Shown: positions 1 through 4,893 of the stretch, in pieces | Numbering within the stretch: position 1 is the stretch's first letter | How the letters are laid out: the number at the start of each line of letters is the position of its first letter | Assembly (NCBI GenBank): GCA_003251995.1 | Contig: QKDT01000389.1 | Span: 1-9,467, forward strand | From: Desulfovibrio desulfuricans | GTDB lineage: Bacteria > Desulfobacterota > Desulfovibrionia > Desulfovibrionales > Desulfovibrionaceae | Reading direction: 5' to 3' | DNA: 9,467 nucleotides | Made by a program: the position numbers and the translations under genes | The notes under the pieces: model-generated | What the model was told of the DNA's origin: nothing | What the model saw: only the letters and a program-made list of their open reading frames with translations | Databases searched by the model: none

Positions 1-1
1 G

Positions 2-82
2 CTTGTTACCACATCGCCCTCTAGTATTGCGCATCTGGCCCGTTTTATCGGTGAAAAATCAATTGAGGACATACTAGATTGA
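2..82 (+). CDS. C-terminal tail of an unknown protein (partial)
   Basis: One frame is open from the left edge to a TGA at 80-82 and encodes 26 residues ending IGEKSIEDILD. Fourteen bases separate this stop from the next start, and the Shine-Dalgarno of the next gene lies in that gap, so the layout fits an operon continuing from the left. The visible piece is too short to assign a family. It could be a chance open frame, but its position directly before a well-signalled gene argues for a real end. Confidence 0.5.
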   Translation, partial: LVTTSPSSIAHLARFIGEKSIEDILD

Positions 83-96
83 GGGTGGAGGGACAA

Positions 97-396
97 ATGC
101 CGAAACTTGATTTGATGATACCTGACGACGTGGAATTTTCAGACCTCAAACTCTCGCTAGCGCCTGATGGGTCGCTGGCATTTGACACACAACCTATTAA
201 CAAGATTTGCGCTTCTAACGGAATAGATGCCAGCATGCTAGAGGAGGCGCATGTGGTACTCCTCATAATGAACTGGTACAAAATGCACCGTGCTGCCGAT
301 GGATCGCCAGATGCAGTTGCCGAGGATATGCTGGGTGAGGTTGCAGTAGAGAGCGCCACTGGCGCGCAGGCTGTTTACACAGATAAATTGATGTGA
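97..396 (+). CDS. Small acidic protein of unknown function (99 aa)
   Basis: I do not recognise a named family. The ATG at 97 is chosen over the upstream TTG at 79 because GGAGGG at 87-92 sits four bases before it; the TTG start would put that Shine-Dalgarno inside the gene. The protein is acidic, with no signal peptide or membrane segment. Its centre has a hydrophobic helix (HVVLLIMNWYKMHRAADG) and an acidic C-terminal half. The gene is AT-rich compared with the following nuclease gene (24 of 60 bases G or C in 181-240), which suggests a different origin. Its TGA overlaps a GTG that may start the next gene, so the two are probably translationally coupled. The role is unknown; the position suggests an accessory phage gene. 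Confidence 0.75.
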   Translation: MPKLDLMIPDDVEFSDLKLSLAPDGSLAFDTQPINKICASNGIDASMLEEAHVVLLIMNWYKMHRAADGSPDAVAEDMLGEVAVESATGAQAVYTDKLM

Positions 397-605
397 GCGA
401 ATTAATGACAGACACCCCTACGCCCCCCAAAAAACGAGGCAAAGGCCGCCCCCGCCTGCCGCAGGATCAGCAGGTGATAAACCGGGGAATCACTCTGCGC
501 GCCGAGGAGTGGGCAGCTCTGGACCGGGTAGCAGATGAACGTAAAATTACGCGTGCAACACTGATACGCGAGCTGTTTGCCCCATTTTTTGCGGAGCATC
601 TCTAA
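393..605 (+). CDS. Ribbon-helix-helix-type DNA-binding protein with AT-hook-like N-terminus
   Basis: This protein of up to 70 residues has two visible parts. A basic proline-rich N-terminus contains KKRGKGRPRLP, with the GRPR core of an AT-hook. It is followed by a strand (INRGITLRAEEW) and two helices ending TRATLIRELF, the pattern of Arc/MetJ/CopG ribbon-helix-helix proteins, which dimerise and place the strand pair in the DNA major groove. The likely role is a small transcriptional regulator. The start is uncertain: GTG at 393 overlaps the preceding stop (GTGA), and ATG at 405 lies in frame four codons later; neither has a clear Shine-Dalgarno. The end overlaps the nuclease start as TAATG. 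No toxin gene that would suggest an antitoxin role is visible next to it. Confidence 0.75.
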   Translation: MSELMTDTPTPPKKRGKGRPRLPQDQQVINRGITLRAEEWAALDRVADERKITRATLIRELFAPFFAEHL

Positions 606-1105
606 TGCCTGGGGCGGCGTGGCGGCTATTGCTGGCAATGGTGGTATTGCTGATCCCCGCTGTTTGCTGGGCATGGTCCGGGCAGGTGGTTGCCGTGCAT
701 GATGGCGACAGTTTGCGCGTGCGCCGGGCTGACAACGGCGAGGTGGTACGTGTGCGGATTTACGGCGTGGACTGCCCGGAACTCGGGCAGCCATACGGCG
801 ACGCCGCCCGCGATCTGACCGCCGGGCTTGTGCTTGGTCAGCCCGTGGAGGTTGTGCCAACGGGTCAGCGCCCCAGCTACGGGCGCGAGGTGGCGGGCAT
901 AGTGATGGTGGAAAAATTGACTGTGCTGCAGGATGCCCTCATTACCGCCGGGCTGGCGTGGGTGGACGGGCGCTACTGCCGGGCAGACGTGTGCGAAACG
1001 TGGCGCACCCACCAAAATGATGCCCGCACGGCATCATCTCCGCGCGGGCTATGGAATGAACCTGACCCCGTGCCGCCGTGGAAATGGCGGCGCAGGCGTC
1101 GTTAG
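605..1105 (+). CDS. Exported staphylococcal-nuclease-type endonuclease (thermonuclease family)
   Basis: This 166-aa protein begins with a signal peptide (hydrophobic core at residues 8-21, possible cleavage near 23) followed by an SNase (OB-fold) domain. The catalytic set matches S. aureus nuclease: calcium ligands D35 (in DGDS) and D56, and catalytic R51, E59 (in VDCPE) and R94 (in YGRE). The closing helix LQDALITAGLAWV is also typical. The family cleaves DNA and RNA to 3'-phosphate products using Ca2+, and export would place this enzyme in the periplasm or outside the cell. The C-terminus ends in WRRRRR, a basic tail that could bind nucleic acid. The ATG overlaps the previous stop (TAATG), implying coupling. 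The TAG at 1103-1105 directly abuts the stop of the opposing gene. Family assignment is firm; the role in the phage (host DNA degradation or defence) is inference. Confidence 0.92.
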   Translation: MPGAAWRLLLAMVVLLIPAVCWAWSGQVVAVHDGDSLRVRRADNGEVVRVRIYGVDCPELGQPYGDAARDLTAGLVLGQPVEVVPTGQRPSYGREVAGIVMVEKLTVLQDALITAGLAWVDGRYCRADVCETWRTHQNDARTASSPRGLWNEPDPVPPWKWRRRRR

Positions 1106-2014
1106 CTATTTACCCGGTGCCAGCCATTCCAGACTATCGTTGCTGTAGTCGTAGCGCCAGCGCCCAAACGACCTCACGTTGTCACTGCCGGTTATCCCCT
1201 GCTCCCGCATCTGCAGGCGGGTGCTGATGGTCATTTTTGATTTTGCCGGGTTGAGGTCCTGCCCCATCATGCCCCTGATAATGCACACCGTAGCCTCGCG
1301 CGCCTCGGCCTTGGCCTTGTCCAGCGATAGGGGCGCTTGCTTGAGCGTATATGTTGCGTAAATGGCGTCTTTGTTGGCGGGGTTCTCTGCTGGCATCAGT
1401 GCCAATTCCCCCAGGGGTGCAACTCCATTCATTTTGGCAATAAATAGCGCCTGTGCCTCCTGGGCAAAAACCACATCTCGCCCGTTGAGCCGTGATGTGT
1501 AGATCATGGGGCGATATTGCACAAAAATGCTCGGCGGTACTGCGCCGGTGCCATCAAAAATAGCAACAGCGACCGTGCCTGCCCTGCCGTTGCGCCAGAG
1601 GGTGCGCTTGCAGGCCTGCTCCTCTCGCGGGCACGGCGTGTTTGATTCCAGCGGCGCGCCCTTCCCCTCGCCAACCCCTCTCACCATATCCGCATAAATC
1701 AACGCAGCCTCATCCTTGGACAGCGGTTTGCCGTCTGGTCGTTGTACAATTGCAGTCACGGCCCCTAACGCGGAGCGGGCAAATTTGTATACGACAGGCG
1801 TTTTGTATTCCGCATCCCCGCGCGAGATGGTCAGCGGGCGGGTGATCGTGTCCTCACGCGCCAGCTTTGCGGGGTCTGCCGCGCCCAGCGCCGTTGCCAC
1901 GTCCTGCGGGGAGGATCCCCAGGGCGTTTTTTCAATCTCCGCAAATTGTACGGCTGCATGCGCTGGCGCGGAAACCATGCAGGCCAATAACACGACGCTG
2001 ACCAAAAAACGCAT
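1106..2014 (-). CDS. Secreted protein of unknown function in the repressor operon (302 aa)
   Basis: The start is the ATG complementary to 2012-2014, preceded by GGAGG and beginning a clear signal peptide (MRFLVSVVLL, AHA cleavage motif at residues 18-20). In-frame codons upstream lack these signals. The predicted mature part of about 282 residues has no membrane segment. It carries two cysteines seven apart (CPREEQAC) that could form a disulphide, plus a third Cys in ATVCIIRG. I recognise no family. The start overlaps the repressor stop by one base (TAATG), so it should be translated with the repressor and made in lysogens. That context suggests lysogenic conversion or superinfection exclusion in the envelope, which is inference. 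It is not a lipoprotein by eye: the Cys at residue 12 is not placed as a lipobox. Confidence 0.85.
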   Translation of the reverse strand: MRFLVSVVLLACMVSAPAHAAVQFAEIEKTPWGSSPQDVATALGAADPAKLAREDTITRPLTISRGDAEYKTPVVYKFARSALGAVTAIVQRPDGKPLSKDEAALIYADMVRGVGEGKGAPLESNTPCPREEQACKRTLWRNGRAGTVAVAIFDGTGAVPPSIFVQYRPMIYTSRLNGRDVVFAQEAQALFIAKMNGVAPLGELALMPAENPANKDAIYATYTLKQAPLSLDKAKAEAREATVCIIRGMMGQDLNPAKSKMTISTRLQMREQGITGSDNVRSFGRWRYDYSNDSLEWLAPGK

Positions 2015-2700
2015 TAGAGCCTCCGTTGCACATATATAACCGGGGCCACGATTTTTAGCGTGTCCACCGGCAAATGCAGGCAAAAATCTACCTGTGGGGT
2101 TATGTCGTCGATTCGGTCTTTCCAGCCGAGTAAATCAATCATCGGTTTGCCCCCCTCCGATACCCCATGCCCTAAATATTTTTTGAGCGTCGCTTTTTCG
2201 TCTATGGTTTCAACATAGACGATTTCGCCCGGCATGGGCGCTGCGTGCGGGTCGCAAAAAACTACATGCCCGTGACCGATACCCTCCGGCAATAGGCTCT
2301 CACCCGTCGCCATGGCTGCCACCATATCCTCGCGCCAGTGGGGCGGTGTTACCGGCACAGGAATACGGATTTTACCGCCCCAGCCAAACATGCTGCAGCT
2401 CGCAAAACCGATCAGAGGAACCGGTGCCCGTTCCGTCGGCTCCTCCTTTTTGGCTGGCGGTGGGGTGTTAATGTCACCCTCGCCATAGAGGAGCCATTCC
2501 CTGCTCAAATTGGGGTATGCCAGCAGGGCCATTGCGGCAACGTCGAGCAATTGCTTGTCATTGCCGCTTTTCATTTTGTTGTTGAGCGTTGACTGGGCAA
2601 TGCCGATCGCCTTGGCAAATGCGCTTTGATTGCCATTACCATAGGTGCGGACCAATTCCGAAATTCGCTCAATCAAACTATTTTGCATAAATCTAACCAT
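2014..2700 (-). CDS. Phage repressor, HTH plus S24 (LexA/CI-like) peptidase domain
   Basis: Residues 7-60 form a helix-turn-helix domain (NQSAFAKAIGIAQSTLNNKMKSG). A proline- and glutamate-rich linker covers about residues 77-95, and the C-terminal half is an S24 peptidase-like domain. The Ser-Lys dyad is present: S135 in GESLLPEGIGHG and K173 in ATLKKYLG. Such repressors bind operators as dimers and are inactivated by RecA-stimulated self-cleavage in the SOS response. The usual Ala-Gly or Cys-Gly cleavage bond is not seen where expected; the region reads FASCSMFGWGG (residues 99-109). Two starts are possible, ATG at 2700 or 2688, and neither has a good Shine-Dalgarno, which allows leaderless translation as for lambda cI from PRM. 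The gene is divergent from the cro-like gene across the operators and shares an operon with the secreted protein. Confidence 0.92.
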   Translation of the reverse strand: MVRFMQNSLIERISELVRTYGNGNQSAFAKAIGIAQSTLNNKMKSGNDKQLLDVAAMALLAYPNLSREWLLYGEGDINTPPPAKKEEPTERAPVPLIGFASCSMFGWGGKIRIPVPVTPPHWREDMVAAMATGESLLPEGIGHGHVVFCDPHAAPMPGEIVYVETIDEKATLKKYLGHGVSEGGKPMIDLLGWKDRIDDITPQVDFCLHLPVDTLKIVAPVIYVQRRL

Positions 2701-2705
2701 TTTTG

Positions 2706-2732
2706 TTGACGTAAACCAATAATTGATTTAAT
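2706..2732 (+). promoter_or_regulatory. Candidate rightward early promoter (PR-like)
   Basis: TTGACG (2706-2711) matches the -35 consensus at five of six positions, and TTTAAT (2727-2732) matches the -10 at five of six. The spacer is 15 bases, shorter than the ideal 17. Operator A lies across the spacer and the -10, so repressor binding would block it. Transcription would start near 2739 and read into the cro-like gene. This is a by-eye assignment. Confidence 0.35.
2713..2729. promoter_or_regulatory. Repressor operator A
   Basis: This is a 17-bp imperfect palindrome with half-sites AAACCAAT and ATTGATTT around a single central base at 2721; seven of eight half-site positions are symmetric. 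It is nearly identical to operator B, and both lie between the divergent repressor and cro-like genes. This is the expected position and form of operators for a dimeric HTH repressor. It overlaps the candidate rightward promoter. Confidence 0.8.
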
Positions 2733-2743
2733 TCTCATTCAAC

Positions 2744-2760
2744 GAACCAATTATTGATTT
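2744..2760. promoter_or_regulatory. Repressor operator B
   Basis: The half-sites are GAACCAAT and ATTGATTT around a central base at 2752. Fifteen of 17 bases match operator A. The centres of A and B are 31 bp apart, close to three helical turns, so dimers on both sites would lie on the same face of the DNA. A further half-site (AAAACCAA, 2763-2770) follows in everted orientation, ten bases beyond. Confidence 0.8.
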
Positions 2761-2784
2761 TAAAAACCAACATGGGCTGAACAA
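2757..2784 (-). promoter_or_regulatory. Candidate leftward promoter for the repressor (PRM-like)
   Basis: Read on the minus strand, TAAAAT (complement of 2757-2762) matches the -10 at five of six positions. A weak -35, TTGTTC (complement of 2779-2784), lies 16 bases upstream. Operator B overlaps the -10, so this promoter would be autorepressed when B is filled. The -35 is poor, which would fit an activator-dependent maintenance promoter. Low certainty. Confidence 0.3.
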
Positions 2785-3068
2785 TGGAAATTACTACCAA
2801 TGCTAACCAATTTTCGACAGGCGCGCAAGATAACAAGCGATTCCTGAAATTTCGGGCATGGATGATTCTTAACCATCAGACATTCTTGCAAATTGGCGCA
2901 TATCTGGGCGGGATTTCCGGCAACGCGGTAACCAAACACCTGCGGGCGAGCAGAATACCAACCCGCCTGCACAGTGCTCTGATTGAATATGGCGTTCCGT
3001 CCCATCTGCTGCCCCCCGCTAAGGATGTGCGAAGGGGAAGGCCACGAAAACAAAAACGCGTTGATTAA
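2784..3068 (+). CDS. Cro-like helix-turn-helix regulator with AT-hook-like tail
   Basis: This 94-aa protein is the first gene rightward of the operators and divergent from the repressor, the classic position of cro. Residues 32-58 (FLQIGAYLGGISGNAVTKHL...) form a helix-turn-helix. They are followed by a segment ending EYGVPSHLLPP, a form common in phage Cro-type proteins. The C-terminus (RRGRPRKQKR, residues 83-92) contains an AT-hook core GRPR in a strongly basic tail, unusual for a Cro and likely to strengthen binding to the AT-rich operator region. The ATG has only a weak Shine-Dalgarno (GGG at 2774-2776). The expected role is repression of the repressor promoter during lytic growth. A plain HTH accessory regulator is the alternative. 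Confidence 0.8.
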   Translation: MEITTNANQFSTGAQDNKRFLKFRAWMILNHQTFLQIGAYLGGISGNAVTKHLRASRIPTRLHSALIEYGVPSHLLPPAKDVRRGRPRKQKRVD

Positions 3069-3129
3069 CCCATATCTGTTTTTAAGAACTTGGGCTACGC
3101 AAATAAAAACTGATTTTCGCGAGGTTGCC

Positions 3130-3600
3130 ATGTCTAACCACCCATCCATCGCCGCCGTATGCCACGAACTGGTAAAAAAACCGCCCAACGGGCTGGATGC
3201 GGCAACCGTTGCAGATTTGGTCGGGAGGCCCTACGCCACGCTCATGAGCGAATTGAGCTGTCAACCGGGGCATAAACTCGCCGCAGACCTCATTTTGCCC
3301 ATTTGCAGCGCAACGGGCAGCAATCTACCGGTGATGGCGATGTGCCGGGCGCTCAACGCCGCGTTTCTCCCTCTCAAACATCCCACGCATACCATGCTGC
3401 CCGTCGGGTTCATCCAAACGCTGTCCATTACAGTACGCGAGTTTGGCGAATTTGCAGCCGAGGTCGCCGAGGATATATCCGACGGCAAAATTCAGCGCCA
3501 CGAACTCCCCCGCATCAAAACGCAGGCTAGCGAGGCCATAGAGGCCATTCTGCTCATGGTGCAACTGGCTGCAGAAAACTGCGCGGAAAACGACCGCTAG
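3130..3600 (+). CDS. CII-like phage regulatory protein (CP76 family)
   Basis: This 156-aa protein resembles the phage regulatory protein CII/CP76 family. Its HTH-like segment GLDAATVADLVGRPYATLMSELS (residues 21-43) is followed by the family's KLAADLILPICSATGSNLPVMAMCRALNAAF block (49-79). A C-terminal helical region follows (FGEFAAEVAEDISDGKI, 105-121, then a long helix to 148). The ATG at 3130 has GAGG at 3121-3124, five bases upstream. A TTG-initiated extension from 2983 would overlap the cro-like gene and is rejected. Its place directly after the cro-like gene matches cII in other temperate phages, where the product influences the lysogeny decision. The family is clear; the regulatory target here is inferred. 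Confidence 0.85.
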   Translation: MSNHPSIAAVCHELVKKPPNGLDAATVADLVGRPYATLMSELSCQPGHKLAADLILPICSATGSNLPVMAMCRALNAAFLPLKHPTHTMLPVGFIQTLSITVREFGEFAAEVAEDISDGKIQRHELPRIKTQASEAIEAILLMVQLAAENCAENDR

Positions 3601-3605
3601 GCAAT

Positions 3606-3639
3606 AAAAAAGGCCTCGGGCGAACCACCACCCAAGGCC
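3606..3639 (-). terminator. Intrinsic terminator on the minus strand, inside the rightward operon
   Basis: The plus strand has six A (3606-3611), then arms GGCCTCGGG (3612-3620) and CCCAAGGCC (3631-3639) around a 10-base loop. On minus-strand RNA this becomes a stem followed by six U, a normal Rho-independent terminator. The one plus-strand mismatch (C3617 with A3634) becomes a G-U pair on the minus strand, so the stem is better there. No U-tract follows it in the rightward direction. Confidence 0.6.
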
Positions 3640-3659
3640 GAAACCCCTCACGAAAGGAG
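3606..3659 (+). repeat. Hairpin leader repeat, copy 1
   Basis: The unit consists of an A6 tract, a GC-rich hairpin whose loop side contains GAACCACCAC, then AACCCCTCACG and a Shine-Dalgarno (AGGAG, 3655-3659) six bases before the ATG at 3666. Copy 2 at 3924-3980 has the same order, the same loop and the same CCCCTCACG, but different stem bases that still pair. Conserved loop and structure with changing stems points to selection on structure or to a mobile gene boundary. Confidence 0.7.
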
Positions 3660-3665
3660 AACACT

Positions 3666-3920
3666 ATGGAAATGCTGGGCAAGAAGGGCAAGGACAGGGT
3701 TACCGGCTTTGAAGGCATCATCGTGGGCTATACAAAGTATCTTTTTGGCTGTGACTGCTACGGTCTTGCTCCACTTGCCAAGGAAGGCAAGGTCAATGAC
3801 ACCGCATGGTTTGATGCGGGCCGAATCGAAATCATCGGCGACGGTGTTGACCCGTCCACTGTTCAGGCTGATAAGCCCGGCGGTCTCGACATGTACGCCC
3901 CAAACCACGTCTCGCGCTAA
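3666..3920 (+). CDS. Small conserved-type phage protein, function unknown (84 aa)
   Basis: The ATG at 3666 follows AGGAG by six bases. The protein begins MEMLGKKGKDRVTGFEGIIVG, continues with a YLFGCDCYGL strand and WFDAGRIEIIG, and ends in a flexible GGLDMYAPNHVSR tail. This strand-rich pattern (KDKVTGF.G...YLTGC....WFDE.RLE) is one I recognise from small uncharacterised proteins of many tailed phages. I know no function. There is no signal peptide or membrane segment; the two cysteines two apart (CDC) are not a complete metal site. The gene is bracketed by two copies of the same hairpin leader, so recombination between them would remove exactly this gene. Confidence 0.85.
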   Translation: MEMLGKKGKDRVTGFEGIIVGYTKYLFGCDCYGLAPLAKEGKVNDTAWFDAGRIEIIGDGVDPSTVQADKPGGLDMYAPNHVSR

Positions 3921-3923
3921 ATT

Positions 3924-3955
3924 AAAAAAGCCCGGAGTGAACCACCACTCCGGGC
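3924..3955 (-). terminator. Strong intrinsic terminator on the minus strand
   Basis: Arms GCCCGGAGTG (3930-3939) and CACTCCGGGC (3946-3955) pair perfectly over 10 bp with a 6-base loop. The A6 tract at 3924-3929 becomes U6 directly after the stem on minus-strand RNA, giving a textbook Rho-independent terminator for leftward transcription. Rightward transcription meets the hairpin with no U-tract after it, so the early operon would read through. Confidence 0.7.
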
Positions 3956-3962
3956 CAGAACC

Positions 3963-3978
3963 CCTCACGTGCATGAGG
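3963..3978 (+). promoter_or_regulatory. Small hairpin over the Shine-Dalgarno of the 57-aa gene
   Basis: CCTCA (3963-3967) and TGAGG (3974-3978) form a perfect 5-bp stem with a 6-base loop. The right arm overlaps the Shine-Dalgarno GAGGAG (3975-3980), so folding would lower translation of the gene at 3990. The equivalent pairing in leader copy 1 is poor. The stem is short and the effect may be small. Confidence 0.35.
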
Positions 3979-3989
3979 AGCCAAAACAC

Positions 3990-4163
3990 ATGAGTAAAAT
4001 AATTGAGTTTTCACGCCCAGTCAAGCTAGCGCCGACCAAGCGCGTGTGCTGCTGGATTGTCCGAATCGACGGACAGCGCGCGCGGGTGCCCGCCACGTTT
4101 ACGCAGATTTTGCGCATCATGCCCGCCATTTTGGGCGGTAATCCCAAACGTGAGGCGGTGTAG
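3990..4163 (+). CDS. Small basic protein of unknown function (57 aa)
   Basis: The ATG at 3990 is chosen because GAGGAG (3975-3980) precedes it at nine bases; an in-frame GTG at 3969 lies inside the leader hairpin region and is unlikely. The protein is basic and begins MSKIIEFSRPVKLAP, has paired cysteines (RVCCWIVRIDG), and continues RARVPATFTQILRIMPAILGG. I recognise no family. The stop TAG is followed by TC and the next ATG, the same TAGTCATGA junction used at 5650-5658 and 6003-6011. It could be a small regulator, but nothing in the sequence shows this. Confidence 0.6.
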   Translation: MSKIIEFSRPVKLAPTKRVCCWIVRIDGQRARVPATFTQILRIMPAILGGNPKREAV

Positions 4164-4165
4164 TC

Positions 4166-4891
4166 ATGAACGCAGCGAAAGAAATTTTAGTTGAGGTGCG
4201 AGAACTTCTGGAAAAGGCGCCAGATGCCTCTTTTGGGCGCGGGTATGTGGTTCAGCTTGTCGCGGAGCTTGAGGCCACATTGGGAGTGCTTTCTAGCTAT
4301 GAGACAAGGAGAGCCGTAGCCGAGTTGAACATTACACAGTTGAAAAGCGAGCTTGAAGAACTGAAATTGCAGTACAACGCAGAAGAAAAGCGCGCAAATC
4401 TCTTGTTTGATGCGCGCCGGGCTGCAATTCAAGACGCCGCAAATGTGTCTTATGACCTGCTGCAAGTAAAAGAGCGCGCCGAGAAGGCCGAGGCAGAGCG
4501 CAGGAACACAGACATACAATTCAGACATGTTTGCCTTGATAACACGGTACTCCGTACCAGGAGCATGACAGCCGAAGCCGAGAATGCGCAGCTGCGCGAA
4601 CGGCTCGACGCGGCATTGGATAAAATCGCTGACATCGAGGAAGACTCTAATGCGCATACGTCGGAAGGCGTTTGCCATGCTTGCGGTATCTGCGCCGATT
4701 GCCCCCAAGATTGGCAACCGACAGATGACCACTGCTGCCGTGTGATGTTGGAAATGTGGGCCGATGGAGAACCGTTGCCATGGGAAGCCGCCCGCCGGGC
4801 CGTGGCTGCACAATCCACTAGCGAGGCCGTTTCCACTCCCTGCCCTATCTGCGGCGTACATGGTCATATTGGCGACTGCGAGGGGGATTAA
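4166..4891 (+). CDS. Coiled-coil protein with cysteine-rich, zinc-knuckle-like C-terminus (241 aa)
   Basis: Residues about 50-160 are rich in Glu, Lys, Arg, Ala and Leu with heptad spacing (ITQLKSELEELKLQYNAEEKRA; AENAQLRERLDAALDKIADIEED), indicating a long coiled coil. The C-terminal third is cysteine-rich: C170, C173, C176 and C179, then C190 and C191, and finally C226-X2-C229-X4-H234-X3-C238. The last resembles a CCHC zinc knuckle (CX2CX4HX4C) with the final spacing one residue short. A structural protein or adaptor with one or two zinc sites is plausible, but I recognise no family. No membrane segment is seen. It begins at TAGTCATGA, two bases after the previous stop, and the next gene follows after two bases. 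Confidence 0.8.
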   Translation: MNAAKEILVEVRELLEKAPDASFGRGYVVQLVAELEATLGVLSSYETRRAVAELNITQLKSELEELKLQYNAEEKRANLLFDARRAAIQDAANVSYDLLQVKERAEKAEAERRNTDIQFRHVCLDNTVLRTRSMTAEAENAQLRERLDAALDKIADIEEDSNAHTSEGVCHACGICADCPQDWQPTDDHCCRVMLEMWADGEPLPWEAARRAVAAQSTSEAVSTPCPICGVHGHIGDCEGD

Positions 4892-4893
4892 CC

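Larger units (their letters stand above)
3924..3980 (+). repeat. Hairpin leader repeat, copy 2
   Basis: This is the second copy of the unit at 3606-3659: A6 (3924-3929), a hairpin with GAACCACCAC on the loop side, then AACCCCTCACG and GAGGAG (3975-3980), nine bases before the ATG at 3990. The stem bases differ completely from copy 1 yet form a perfect 10-bp stem. The spacer between CCCCTCACG and the Shine-Dalgarno is also changed, creating a second small hairpin. Confidence 0.7.

Noticed and set aside
402..860. A 152-codon minus-strand open frame rich in Arg and Pro.
   Set aside because: It opposes the RHH and nuclease genes; the residue bias is what the complement of those GC-rich codons gives.
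1072..1091. GCCGCC/GGCGGC hairpin near the end of the nuclease gene as a terminator.
   Set aside because: It is a perfect 6-bp stem but no T-tract follows on either strand, and it is explained by proline and arginine codons (PPWKWRRR).
2804..2820. A third full repressor operator inside the cro-like gene (TAACCAATTTTCGACAG).
   Set aside because: Only the left half-site matches; the right half has no resemblance to ATTGATTT.
2983..3129. A TTG-initiated N-terminal extension of the CII-like gene.
   Set aside because: It would overlap the cro-like gene out of frame by 86 bases and lacks a Shine-Dalgarno, while the ATG at 3130 has GAGG and begins the family's conserved region.
3069..3129. A promoter or operator between the cro-like and CII-like genes.
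   Set aside because: The stretch is AT-rich, but no -35/-10 pair of reasonable quality and no good palindrome could be found; AAAACTGATTTT is too short to rely on.
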